From: Pseudogracilibacillus sp037071985
GTDB taxonomy: Bacteria > Bacillota > Bacilli > Bacillales > Amphibacillaceae
NCBI RefSeq assembly: GCF_037071985.1
Contig: NZ_JAXHDF010000010.1
Span: 62,001 to 126,000 of the forward strand
Reading direction: 5' to 3'
DNA: 64,000 bases
A program made the position numbers and the translations under genes. Under the pieces are notes generated by a model. The model was not told where the DNA came from. It searched no databases and saw nothing but the letters and a program-made list of their open reading frames with translations. Shown in pieces: positions 1-7,336 of the stretch (its first letter is position 1; every line of letters starts with the position of its first letter).

Positions 1-1
1 T

Positions 2-136
2 GAACTACGAGGTGCTGGCACTGATGAAAGTCCATTTGTCTATAGAAAATTGCAAGAAGTATTAGATGCGCATGAAGGAACGATAGAAATTCTCCATACA
101 CTAAAACCTATTGGTGTTGTAATGGCTAGTGATTAA
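2..136 (+). CDS. rtcB: RtcB-type RNA ligase, C-terminal end only
   Basis: Partial gene cut by the window edge. The 44 visible codons end in the motif PIGVVMASD followed by TAA, preceded by a GAGTDESPFVYR segment. Both are typical of the C-terminus of the RtcB family, GTP- and manganese-dependent RNA ligases that join 2',3'-cyclic phosphate or 3'-phosphate ends to 5'-OH ends in RNA repair. The catalytic histidine and metal ligands lie outside the window, so activity cannot be judged. No terminator-like hairpin is evident between its stop and purU. Confidence 0.75.
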   Translation, partial: ELRGAGTDESPFVYRKLQEVLDAHEGTIEILHTLKPIGVVMASD

Positions 137-256
137 ATCTACTGCTAAAATTTAACATCAAGTAAAACCTTTGCTCATATTTAAACTATTATCCCATTTA
201 TTTATAAGGGCCTTAAAATAGGAATCATTTTAAGTTATTAAAAAAGAAGTTTCATG

Positions 257-262
257 TATAAT
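257..262 (+). promoter_or_regulatory. -10-like TATAAT ahead of purU
   Basis: A perfect TATAAT lies here. A matching -35 is weak. It overlaps the upstream in-frame ATG at 254, so a transcript made from it would begin after that codon. This supports the ATG at 302 as the purU start. Confidence 0.4.
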
Positions 263-301
263 CATACATGGAAAAAATTTTTAGTAGGAGTCGTAGAAGA
301 T

Positions 302-1189
302 ATGTCAATTTTCACACAATATAATCGACAAAAAGAAAATATTGGACGATTATTAGTTAAATGTCCAGATAAACCGGGAATTGTTGCGGCTTTATCAAAA
401 TTTTTATATGATCATGGCGCAGACATAATGGAATCTAGTCAATATTCAAGTGATGATGAAAGCAGAATGTTCTATATACGTTTTGAATATTACTGTGAAA
501 ATCTCTTACAAATACGTAGTCAAATGGAAGCTGCCTTTAAAACATTAGCAAATGAGTTCGAAATGGATTTTAATTTTACGTACAATAAAAACAGGAAACG
601 AAGTGCAATCTTTGTTTCAAAAGAGATCCATTGCTTACTTGAGCTGTTATGGGAATGGCAAAGTGGAGATTTAGATACAGATATCCCCCTTGTTATTAGT
701 AATCATGAAACAGCAAGAGAGATTGTCGAACCACTTGGTATACCATTCTATTATATTCCTGCCAACAAAGATATAAGGGAAGAAGTAGAAGCAAAACAAA
801 TTGAACTTATGAAAGAACACGATATAGATGTACTCATTTTGGCACGTTATATGCAAATCTTAACACCTAATTTCGTCCAGAATTTCCCAAATCAAATTAT
901 AAATATTCATCACTCTTTCCTACCTGCATTTATTGGTGCACGTCCTTACGAAAGAGCATACGAACGGGGAGTTAAATTAATTGGGGCTACTTCACATTAT
1001 GTGACAAATGACTTAGATGAAGGGCCAATTATTGAGCAAGATATAGAACGTGTCGATCATCGCGATAATATTGCAACACTTAAAAAGATTGGTCAGCAAG
1101 TAGAACGACGAGTTCTAGCCCGAGCTGTAAAATGGCATCTACAAGACCGAATAATTGTTAAAGATAATAAAACAATCGTTTTCCATTAA
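302..1189 (+). CDS. purU: Formyltetrahydrofolate deformylase PurU
   Basis: Hydrolyses 10-formyl-THF to THF and formate in the cytosol, balancing one-carbon units and supplying formate for purine synthesis. The 295-residue protein has an N-terminal ACT domain (about residues 10-90, with CPDKPGIVAALSKFL) and a C-terminal formyl-transferase fold. The family catalytic Asn-His pair is visible in INIHHSFLPAF and the Asp in DLDEGPIIEQD. Length matches Bacillus homologues near 300 residues. An ATG at 254 is in frame, but TAGGAG at 285-290 and the -10-like box at 257 favour the start at 302. The gene is followed by a strong hairpin shared with the convergent lipoprotein gene. Confidence 0.93.
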   Translation: MSIFTQYNRQKENIGRLLVKCPDKPGIVAALSKFLYDHGADIMESSQYSSDDESRMFYIRFEYYCENLLQIRSQMEAAFKTLANEFEMDFNFTYNKNRKRSAIFVSKEIHCLLELLWEWQSGDLDTDIPLVISNHETAREIVEPLGIPFYYIPANKDIREEVEAKQIELMKEHDIDVLILARYMQILTPNFVQNFPNQIINIHHSFLPAFIGARPYERAYERGVKLIGATSHYVTNDLDEGPIIEQDIERVDHRDNIATLKKIGQQVERRVLARAVKWHLQDRIIVKDNKTIVFH

Positions 1190-1193
1190 GTCA

Positions 1194-1230
1194 AAACACT
1201 TCTTGCTATTCGGCGAGAAGTGTTTCATTT
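1194..1230 (+). terminator. Bidirectional terminator after purU
   Basis: Perfect 10-bp stem AAACACTTCT (1194-1203) with AGAAGTGTTT (1216-1225), a 12-nt loop, then CATTTTA. It lies between convergent genes and its right arm touches the stop of the minus-strand lipoprotein gene. Confidence 0.8.
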
Positions 1231-1554
1231 TAGTTGAACTTTTTTAGCTTTAGCTTGGCCTGGAAATAAAGCTGCCACATCGCCTTCCAGCTTAACTTGG
1301 ACATAGTCCCCTTTTTGAAGTTTTTCCACATCTTCATAGGTAAGTTTGATTAGAGACGGTTTTGGGGATGCCTCTAACAGCTCATCATAGGTTAAGTCTT
1401 TCCATTCGTCATATTCTTCCATACTCGCGTCTTCAGCGAAAAGTATACTCCCCTCTGCAACCTCTAAGATATATCCTTCCATTTTTTCATTTAATCCACA
1501 GCCTGTTATTAGAATAAAAAAACACAGAATACTAATTAATTCCTTCGACTTCAA
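1225..1554 (-). CDS. Small lipoprotein, DUF3221-like
   Basis: A 109-residue protein with a lipoprotein signal: charged start, hydrophobic stretch ILCFFILITG and a lipobox LITGC (Cys about residue 19). It is probably anchored to the outer face of the membrane. The rest is a small OB-like domain with the pattern GYILEVAEGSILFAED and, near the end, KGDYVQVKLEGDV, which resembles the DUF3221 family (YobA-like); that assignment is from memory. TTG start preceded by AAAGGAG with good spacing. It stands alone, convergent with purU and divergent from bioY. Molecular function is unknown. Confidence 0.7.
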   Translation of the reverse strand: MKSKELISILCFFILITGCGLNEKMEGYILEVAEGSILFAEDASMEEYDEWKDLTYDELLEASPKPSLIKLTYEDVEKLQKGDYVQVKLEGDVAALFPGQAKAKKVQLK

Positions 1555-1589
1555 GCCTCTTTCTCCTTTCTAATTTCGCATACTCTCTC

Positions 1590-1618
1590 TTGACAACTTA
1601 TTTGTTTTCTTGTATTCT
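1590..1618 (+). promoter_or_regulatory. SigA promoter of bioY
   Basis: TTGACA (1590-1595), a 17-nt spacer and TATTCT (1613-1618). Transcription would begin near 1625, exactly at the left half of the BirA-like operator. Confidence 0.75.
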
Positions 1619-1625
1619 ACAAATT

Positions 1626-1655
1626 ATGTTAACTTAAAAATACATAGGTTTACAT
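1626..1655 (+). promoter_or_regulatory. BirA-like operator at bioY
   Basis: Dyad ATGTTAAC (1626-1633) and GTTTACAT (1648-1655) with a 14-nt spacer, one mismatch between the arms. This has the layout of biotin-repressor BirA sites in Firmicutes. Its place at the expected transcription start predicts biotin-dependent repression of bioY. Confidence 0.7.
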
Positions 1656-1677
1656 TATATTGACAAGGGGGAAGAAA

Positions 1678-2241
1678 ATGAGAAATTCCAAATTACAAAT
1701 GATGAATATAACTGCATTATTTGCTGCAATTATTGGTGTACTTGCCCAAGTAACCATTCCCTTACCGCTTGTGCCAATAACCGGACAGACACTTGCTATA
1801 GGACTTGCAGCTACTATATTAGGATCACGTTACGGATCGCTATCATCTGTTTTATATCTTATAATCGGAGCTATAGGTATTCCTGTTTTCTCACAAATGA
1901 GTGCAGGGTTAGGAGTTATTTTTGGACCGACCGGCGGATTCATCATCGGATTTATTCCGACTGCCTATATCATTGGTATTTATCTCGAAAAAACTAAATT
2001 TACAGTTATTAATGCTTTCATTGCAAATATCATTGGGATGTTCATTACATTAATCATTGGCACAGTTTGGCTTAAATTTATCGCCAATCTTACATGGCCT
2101 GCAGCATTTATGGCGGGATTCATTCCATTTATTGTCGGTGGTCTAATCAAAGCTTTTCTTGCCGCATGGATTGGTATTCTTGTACGTCAACGCCTACAAT
2201 CTGCCAACATTATTTATACACAAACAGAAAGGGCTAGTTAA
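1678..2241 (+). CDS. bioY: Biotin transporter BioY (ECF S component)
   Basis: Substrate-binding integral membrane subunit of a biotin ECF transporter. The 187-residue protein has about six transmembrane segments and the BioY signature QVTIPLPLVPITGQTLAIGL near the start, plus GPTGGFIIGF in the middle. An in-frame TTG lies at 1660, but the ribosome site AAGGGGGA sits just before ATG 1678, which is chosen. No energising AT module genes are adjacent, so it probably shares the general EcfAA'T module. Regulation by BirA is suggested by the upstream operator. A hairpin terminator follows. Confidence 0.93.
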   Translation: MRNSKLQMMNITALFAAIIGVLAQVTIPLPLVPITGQTLAIGLAATILGSRYGSLSSVLYLIIGAIGIPVFSQMSAGLGVIFGPTGGFIIGFIPTAYIIGIYLEKTKFTVINAFIANIIGMFITLIIGTVWLKFIANLTWPAAFMAGFIPFIVGGLIKAFLAAWIGILVRQRLQSANIIYTQTERAS

Positions 2242-2271
2242 TATAATAAGAGTTTCTGGTATTAGAGTTAA

Positions 2272-2319
2272 CCGAACTATCTTACAAGTTTATCAGAACT
2301 TGTAGTAGTTCGGATTTTT
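2272..2319 (+). terminator. Terminator of bioY
   Basis: Long stem: CCGAACTA and TACAAGTT pair with AACTTGTA and TAGTTCGG (2272-2313), small internal loop, followed by ATTTTTC. Confidence 0.8.
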
Positions 2320-2438
2320 CACTAAAATCTAGTCTACTTACAAGTACACCGCAATGTAATTTAGAGACTACAAAGTTAATATATACAGCGCATATCATGC
2401 CATTCAATATAACACTAATCGATATTCAACTTGGATTA

Positions 2439-3068
2439 TCAATCAAAATAAACAGGTTCTTGTGGATTATGTAAATGTTTAAAAGCCAATTTAATTTGCG
2501 ATTCTGTATTTCTGGCTATTGATAAAGATGGTAAATTGTTTTCAGAAAAGAACTCGACTGCATCAGTTTCTATTCCTTCTTTTGCCTGTCCACCAATTAT
2601 TTCACATTGGATAAACATTTTATAAACATGATAGGGAGAAGGAGGGTGGGGATGGCACTTCTTATCAAGTATACCTAACAATTTGATTGCTTTTACATCA
2701 AATCCTGATTCTTCCTTTGTTTCTTTAATTGCAACTTCACTTGGAGTTAATCCTATGTCACCCCAACCGCCTGGTAACGACCAATTACCATCCGTGTTTT
2801 CTCTAACCATTAATATCTTATTATGTCTAAATACAACAGCCCTAATATCTATTTTAGGTGTTGCATAACCAGTTTCATTGGCAAATAAATTTCTTATAAC
2901 TGTTCTATCCATATCTGTATATTGCGACAATATTTCAATGCTTATATTTCTTAGTAATTCAAATCTTTCCAAGTCATAAACATCTTTGGAATAAGTTAAT
3001 CCTGCTTGTGCTATTGATTGCAGTTGTTTTGCCCAATCAAGCCATTTAGGCTCCATTAACATCACCAC
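2439..3068 (-). CDS. Nudix hydrolase with N-terminal helical domain
   Basis: A 209-residue protein. Residues about 5-65 form the short helical domain seen in one Nudix subfamily (Nudix_hydro_N), and residues about 70-200 the Nudix fold. The Nudix box reads GGWGDIGLTPSEVAIKETKE then ESGF. The position usually held by the first Glu is Leu, and KE..EE keeps the metal-binding glutamates. This GGW.DIG variant is common in putative ADP-ribose or sugar-nucleotide pyrophosphatases; the true substrate cannot be read. Several starts are possible between 3056 and 3068. It stands alone next to a gene remnant. Confidence 0.85.
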   Translation of the reverse strand: MVMLMEPKWLDWAKQLQSIAQAGLTYSKDVYDLERFELLRNISIEILSQYTDMDRTVIRNLFANETGYATPKIDIRAVVFRHNKILMVRENTDGNWSLPGGWGDIGLTPSEVAIKETKEESGFDVKAIKLLGILDKKCHPHPPSPYHVYKMFIQCEIIGGQAKEGIETDAVEFFSENNLPSLSIARNTESQIKLAFKHLHNPQEPVYFD

Positions 3069-3081
3069 CCATTATAAAAAT

Positions 3082-3299
3082 TTACATTTTTATAAAATCT
3101 AAAATATCTTGGTCTATTAATACATATTCCACTGATTCAAAACCTTCTGTTTTTTTAGAACCCCATAAAGTAAGGCCAAATTTCCCCTAGCACTATTCGC
3201 ACATTGCATGTTATATACTGATCCAATGTATGTTGCTTCATTTTGATTTACGTCCCACCCGTTTTCTATTTTTTATTCTTCACGAATTATAACTTGCAT
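3082..3299 (-). pseudogene. Decayed small gene of unknown family
   Basis: Read from an ATG at 3299, the frame gives MQVIIREE then a TAA, and continues openly as KIENGWDVNQNEATYIGS and onward to a run of seven A, where a one-base shift restores a frame ending ESVEYVLIDQDILDFIKM and a stop at 3082. A nonsense codon plus a homopolymer frameshift in otherwise coding-like sequence suggest a dead gene of about 72 codons. I do not recognise the family. Confidence 0.35.
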
Positions 3300-3311
3300 G
3301 AACAAGAAGCT

Positions 3312-4217
3312 TTATCGTGCTCTCATACGTCTTTTCTTAATTAAATATTCTAATGTTCCTGAACCGATAAAAACACCTACTAAAATAAATATTAATCCAA
3401 TAAAATCACTCTTCATAATCGGTTCACCTAAAAAAAATGTAGCACCAAGTAAAGCAAATAATGTATTTAAGTTAACAAAAATCGTTGTTTCAGTCGGTCC
3501 GACATTCTTAATCGCAAAATTATACGTCATATGTCCGAATGCTGTCGCAATGATAGCACTAAACAAAAAGAGCATACCTAGTTTCCAAGATAACAATTTT
3601 GATAATTGAACGAAATCTCCCTCTAAAATAAAACTCACTACAAAAATAAATATGGAACCGAGCATTAACATATATCCAGTTAATAAGCGTGGATCAAATG
3701 TCGGGTTCAGTTTACTAATTAAAATAAAACTAAACGCCTGAACAAACATAGATAAAAAAATCATCACATCTCCCGAAGAGACTGTAGCTATTCCTTCTGT
3801 ACCAGCTAAAGAAGTGATAAGAATTCCGATAAAACCTAACAAAAATCCAAATGCACGTAAACGGGAAATCTGATTATGTAAAATAATAATTGATAAAACC
3901 ATCGTCACAAGGGGAGCTGCTCCAAGTATGATCCCCGCATTCACTCCAGTAGTCCTAGTCAGACCCAAAGCTAAGAAGGTATGATGAAATGCGACGTTAA
4001 AGATGGTAATAATAAAGATCGTCTTCCATTCCTCTTTCGTCGGTAAACGAAAGATTCCAATCAACTTGGAAATAATGAGTACTGAAATTCCCGCCACAAA
4101 AATACGAGCGGCAGTTAATGTAATTGGTTCGACATTATTAACTAATACGACGAGGGCCGATAAATTAAATCCCCATATCGCCATAACTAAAAAAAGTAAT
4201 GTATATATCCTTGCCAA
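3312..4217 (-). CDS. EamA/DMT family transporter
   Basis: A 301-residue membrane protein with ten predicted transmembrane helices in two tandem EamA repeats (about residues 5-135 and 150-290). The repeats carry the conserved MAIWGFNLSALVVL at the start of the first and GPTETTIFVNLNTLFALLGA in the second. The family exports or imports small metabolites; the substrate is unknown. TTG start at 4217 with AAAGGTGAT just upstream. The C-terminus ends in a basic tail KKRRMRAR, consistent with a cytosolic end. Confidence 0.88.
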   Translation of the reverse strand: MARIYTLLFLVMAIWGFNLSALVVLVNNVEPITLTAARIFVAGISVLIISKLIGIFRLPTKEEWKTIFIITIFNVAFHHTFLALGLTRTTGVNAGIILGAAPLVTMVLSIIILHNQISRLRAFGFLLGFIGILITSLAGTEGIATVSSGDVMIFLSMFVQAFSFILISKLNPTFDPRLLTGYMLMLGSIFIFVVSFILEGDFVQLSKLLSWKLGMLFLFSAIIATAFGHMTYNFAIKNVGPTETTIFVNLNTLFALLGATFFLGEPIMKSDFIGLIFILVGVFIGSGTLEYLIKKRRMRAR

Positions 4218-4245
4218 TCGATCACCTTTTTCTTTCTAAACAAAA

Positions 4246-4274
4246 AATAAAAACTTCATAGAATTCTATGAAGT
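4246..4274 (-). terminator. Terminator of rpoN
   Basis: Perfect 22-nt palindrome centred on GAATTC (4253-4274). On the minus strand it is followed by a T-rich run TTTTTATTTTTTG, so it ends rpoN transcription before the EamA gene. Confidence 0.8.
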
Positions 4275-4300
4275 ATGCTTTAATCTCTTATTATATCAAA

Positions 4301-5620
4301 TTATTCATTTGTTATCTTGATTTCTTTCCTTTTAGTTGAAGAGAGTATATTGAGTTCCTCTCGATATTTTGCAATAGTTCTTCGTGAAACAAGGATTCCT
4401 TCCTCTTTCATTAGATTGGATAGTTTTTGATCGGATAAGGGCTTACATTTATCTTCTTCGTTTATCATTTTCTTCAATAATGCTTTTACCTTTAATTGTG
4501 AAGCAGCTTCGCCTGTTGGTGAAGATAGTTTTGTAGAAAACAATCGACGCAGTTCAAATGTCCCAATTGGAGTTTGAACAATTTTATTAGCTGTCGCTCT
4601 ACTGACAGTAGATTCATGCATCCCTATTTCCCGTGCAACCTCTTTTAATGTAAGAGCCTGTATCGATGCCGGGGAACCATTTGTCAAATATGCATGTTGT
4701 CTCCCTATGACTACCTTCATAATCTTAATAATTGTTTCTCTCCGTTGTTCAATACTTCTTTGAAGCCATTCATATTTTTTAAAATAGTCTTTTACATAGT
4801 TAGCTACTTGTCTCGTTTTAGTTAACTCAAGATAATAGGAATGGTTATATGTGATTTTGGGTAGATAGTAATCATTTAACGTAACTGTAAAACCTTTTTT
4901 ATCATTTGTTTTACTTATAAAAATATCTGGAGTCACATATTCAACCTTTTCAGATGAAAAACTAGAAGCAGGTTTCGGGTTAAAAAGCCGTATCATATCA
5001 AATAATTTTTTTACATCCTGAAGAGAGATCGAAAGTTGCTTTGCAATCTGATCCCACTTTTTATCAGCAAGAGGCTGTAAAAAGCCTTCTATGAGCTGCA
5101 AAAGAATTTCATTTTCTGGAAACTTCCTTTTTGCTTGAATGAGAAGGCATTCGGTTAAATTTTTTGCACCTATGCCGGCAGGCTCCAATTTTTGGAGTAG
5201 ACTATTTGCTTTTTCTACCGTTTCTTTATTGGTGTTTAAACGCTTACAAATTTCATCTTCAGAAATGTTAAGATAACCGTTTTCATCCAAGTTTAATATC
5301 ATATATTCAACTGTATCCCGCTCATGTTCACTCAGTTCGTAATCCATTAACTGTTCTGTCAAATAAGAATACAATGTTTTTTCTTCACTTACTGAGAACT
5401 CAACTGAATTTATACTTTTTTCTCTGTACGGTGACCGTGTTCTGTTTGCTGGAGTGTCATAAATAGTATCTGCAAGCTCAATTAAAGGATTTTCTTCTGC
5501 TTGTTTACGGATAAATTGCATCAATTCATATGTTGAAAGTTGTAATAATTCAATCGCCTGACGAAGTTCGGTCGTCATGACCATCTTCAACATCTGTTTT
5601 TGCTCTAAGATCACCTTCAC
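4301..5620 (-). CDS. rpoN: RNA polymerase sigma-54 factor RpoN
   Basis: Alternative sigma factor that directs RNA polymerase to -24/-12 promoters and needs an AAA+ activator. The 439-residue protein has the Gln/Leu-rich region I (about 1-50, LRQAIELLQLSTYELMQFI), the core-binding region (about 90-250), the HTH (HESTVSRATANK, about 335-345) and the RpoN box SRRTIAKYREEL near residue 420. GTG start with AGGAGGG seven bases upstream. Length is usual for Bacillus SigL. No sigma-54 activator or clear -24/-12 promoter was found in this window, so its targets lie elsewhere. Two hydrolase genes precede it on the same strand without an evident terminator. Confidence 0.95.
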   Translation of the reverse strand: MKVILEQKQMLKMVMTTELRQAIELLQLSTYELMQFIRKQAEENPLIELADTIYDTPANRTRSPYREKSINSVEFSVSEEKTLYSYLTEQLMDYELSEHERDTVEYMILNLDENGYLNISEDEICKRLNTNKETVEKANSLLQKLEPAGIGAKNLTECLLIQAKRKFPENEILLQLIEGFLQPLADKKWDQIAKQLSISLQDVKKLFDMIRLFNPKPASSFSSEKVEYVTPDIFISKTNDKKGFTVTLNDYYLPKITYNHSYYLELTKTRQVANYVKDYFKKYEWLQRSIEQRRETIIKIMKVVIGRQHAYLTNGSPASIQALTLKEVAREIGMHESTVSRATANKIVQTPIGTFELRRLFSTKLSSPTGEAASQLKVKALLKKMINEEDKCKPLSDQKLSNLMKEEGILVSRRTIAKYREELNILSSTKRKEIKITNE

Positions 5621-5680
5621 ATTTATCCCTCCTAAAAATAAAATTCAAAACAAACATATACACGTATTTAAACTCTATAT

Positions 5681-6220
5681 TTATTTAATTAATTTACTGA
5701 TTTCTTTAAACTTAGGATGTTCAGCTGTTTCCATTAATTCAAATAATGCCATCTCAACTGAGGTAACTTGTGCACCTAATGATTTCATTTTTTCGATACC
5801 GACTTCTTTATTTGCTAATGTTCTTGATGACACGCCATCAATGACAACTTCAACGTGATTTCCTTCATTTAATAATTCACTTACTGTTTGGTATACACAA
5901 ATATGTGACTCAATGCCTGCGACGAGGTAGTTCATTTTCTCTAAACTAGCAATCTCTTTTTGAAAATCATCATTTTTACATGCGCTAAACGTCATTTTAT
6001 CAATAGGCCTCAATTCAGCTAAATGCTGCTTAATTTCATCTGCGGTTGGTCCGAGGCCTTTTGGATACTGCTCCAACCAAATGATCGGAATTTCAAGAAG
6101 ATGTGCACCTTGGATTAAGCGTTCTAAATTTACCAAAAGCTCTTTACTCTGATGCATTATTTTGGCAAGTTTTCCTTGTACATCAATTAATACAAGCGCT
6201 GTATTATCTATCTTTAACAT
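5681..6220 (-). CDS. Isochorismatase-family cysteine hydrolase
   Basis: A 179-residue single-domain hydrolase. The family triad is visible: Asp in VLIDVQGKL, Lys in IDKMTFSA and the nucleophile Cys in GIESHICVYQT. The short size and sequence type resemble YcaC-like hydrolases; amide or N-carbamoyl substrates are typical of the family but the real one is unknown. An in-frame TTG lies at 6229, but AAAGGG spacing favours ATG 6220. It sits 60 bases upstream of rpoN. Confidence 0.85.
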   Translation of the reverse strand: MLKIDNTALVLIDVQGKLAKIMHQSKELLVNLERLIQGAHLLEIPIIWLEQYPKGLGPTADEIKQHLAELRPIDKMTFSACKNDDFQKEIASLEKMNYLVAGIESHICVYQTVSELLNEGNHVEVVIDGVSSRTLANKEVGIEKMKSLGAQVTSVEMALFELMETAEHPKFKEISKLIK

Positions 6221-6297
6221 ATACCTCAAACCCTTTCTACTACGTTTTATCTTATTCTAACATATATCTATATAGACTTCACATCGACTATTTTAGC

Positions 6298-7071
6298 TTA
6301 TAATCGATAAAAAGACTTTGTATTTCGATAAACTACTTTATATATTTCTTCTACAGCTAATTTTTTTATGCTGGCAATTTTTCGAATGACTTGATGAACC
6401 ATTTTCGGATGTGTTAATTCTCCTGTAAAAGGACCTGTAAATGGCCAAGGTCCATCTGTTTCAACCATCGTTAACGTTAAAGGATATGTAGCCATTAAAT
6501 CAATCGATCTTTGACTGTATAAAATATCTGGCGTAACAGAAATATGATATCGATTAGCGATTAACCGTTCTACCGTTGAATTATCTGCCTTAAACCAATG
6601 AAAATGAGCCTTGTCGATCGAATGTTTTTCTAATAAATCCAAAGCTATTTCAGCATCTTCATAAACAGCGTGTAACACAATTGGTTTATTGTATTTCTTT
6701 GCTAAACGGATAAAATATTCCAATAGCTCAATATACGCTTCAAAAGGAAGGGATGAATCTTCTGTTCTTTGATAAAAGGGAAGTCCTACCTCCCCGATTG
6801 CAATCATTTCGTCATTGTGGTCTTCGATAAATTTTATCAACTCTTCCATCTCTTGCTCAGTTGGTAAGCGTTGTTCCGGATGATATCCAAATGCCGGTTT
6901 AATTTCCAACCAATCCTTGGATAATTCATATATTAGTTTTGAAGAGGTAATATTTTTTGCGACAGCAATTAGTGCAGTTACATTATATTGTTTTAATTCT
7001 TGTAACACTTTTAGTCGTGATTCTTTTTTATAATCATCAATATGAATATGCGCATCAATCACTTTTCTCAA
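6298..7071 (-). CDS. TatD-family metal-dependent hydrolase
   Basis: Amidohydrolase-fold protein of about 257 residues. Metal ligands are visible in order: DAHIHID near the N-terminus, GEVGLP (Glu) near residue 105, VLHA, HFHWF and ETDGPW. TatD proteins are divalent-metal DNases or deacylases; the specific substrate is unknown. GAGGAG at about 7083-7088 fits the TTG at 7071 better than the GTG at 7083. It is 78 bases upstream of the isochorismatase gene on the same strand, so the two may be co-transcribed with rpoN. Confidence 0.85.
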   Translation of the reverse strand: MRKVIDAHIHIDDYKKESRLKVLQELKQYNVTALIAVAKNITSSKLIYELSKDWLEIKPAFGYHPEQRLPTEQEMEELIKFIEDHNDEMIAIGEVGLPFYQRTEDSSLPFEAYIELLEYFIRLAKKYNKPIVLHAVYEDAEIALDLLEKHSIDKAHFHWFKADNSTVERLIANRYHISVTPDILYSQRSIDLMATYPLTLTMVETDGPWPFTGPFTGELTHPKMVHQVIRKIASIKKLAVEEIYKVVYRNTKSFYRL

Positions 7072-7221
7072 GATCCGTAACACTCCTCTTATTTAGTAGA
7101 TTCATTTTACGGTAGCATCGATTCTTTTTATTTTACCATTTATCAGTTGATATGCCATCTGTCTTATGGTTCATTTATAATTCTGTTATATAACAACCTT
7201 TTAAATTTTCGCCCTTTGTGA

Positions 7222-7227
7222 TATAAT
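7222..7227 (+). promoter_or_regulatory. -10 element ahead of the sulP leader
   Basis: TATAAT in a T/A-rich context. The -35 hexamer is weak. It would give a leader of about 105 nt containing the hairpin at 7257-7298. Confidence 0.45.
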
Positions 7228-7256
7228 AGATATATAATTTGGTTTTTAATGTTTTG

Positions 7257-7298
7257 GACAGATACCTAGATTTGTTAGCGGTCAACTAGGGATCTGTC
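7257..7298 (+). promoter_or_regulatory. Structured leader hairpin of sulP gene
   Basis: GACAGATACCTAG (7257-7269) pairs with CTAGGGATCTGTC (7286-7298): 12 base pairs and one A/G mismatch around a 16-nt loop. It is followed by GTTTTACC, so it may act as an attenuator. I do not recognise it as a known riboswitch. Confidence 0.5.
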
Positions 7299-7336
7299 GT
7301 TTTACCGTTCCATTATTAAATTAGGAGTGTTGTAGA

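Noticed and set aside
254..301. Longer purU start at 254
   Set aside because: The ATG overlaps a TATAAT box and has no ribosome site, while 302 has one.
4301..5620. Sigma-54 control of the BMC or symporter operons
   Set aside because: No GG-N10-GC type promoter or sigma-54 activator gene was found near these operons.
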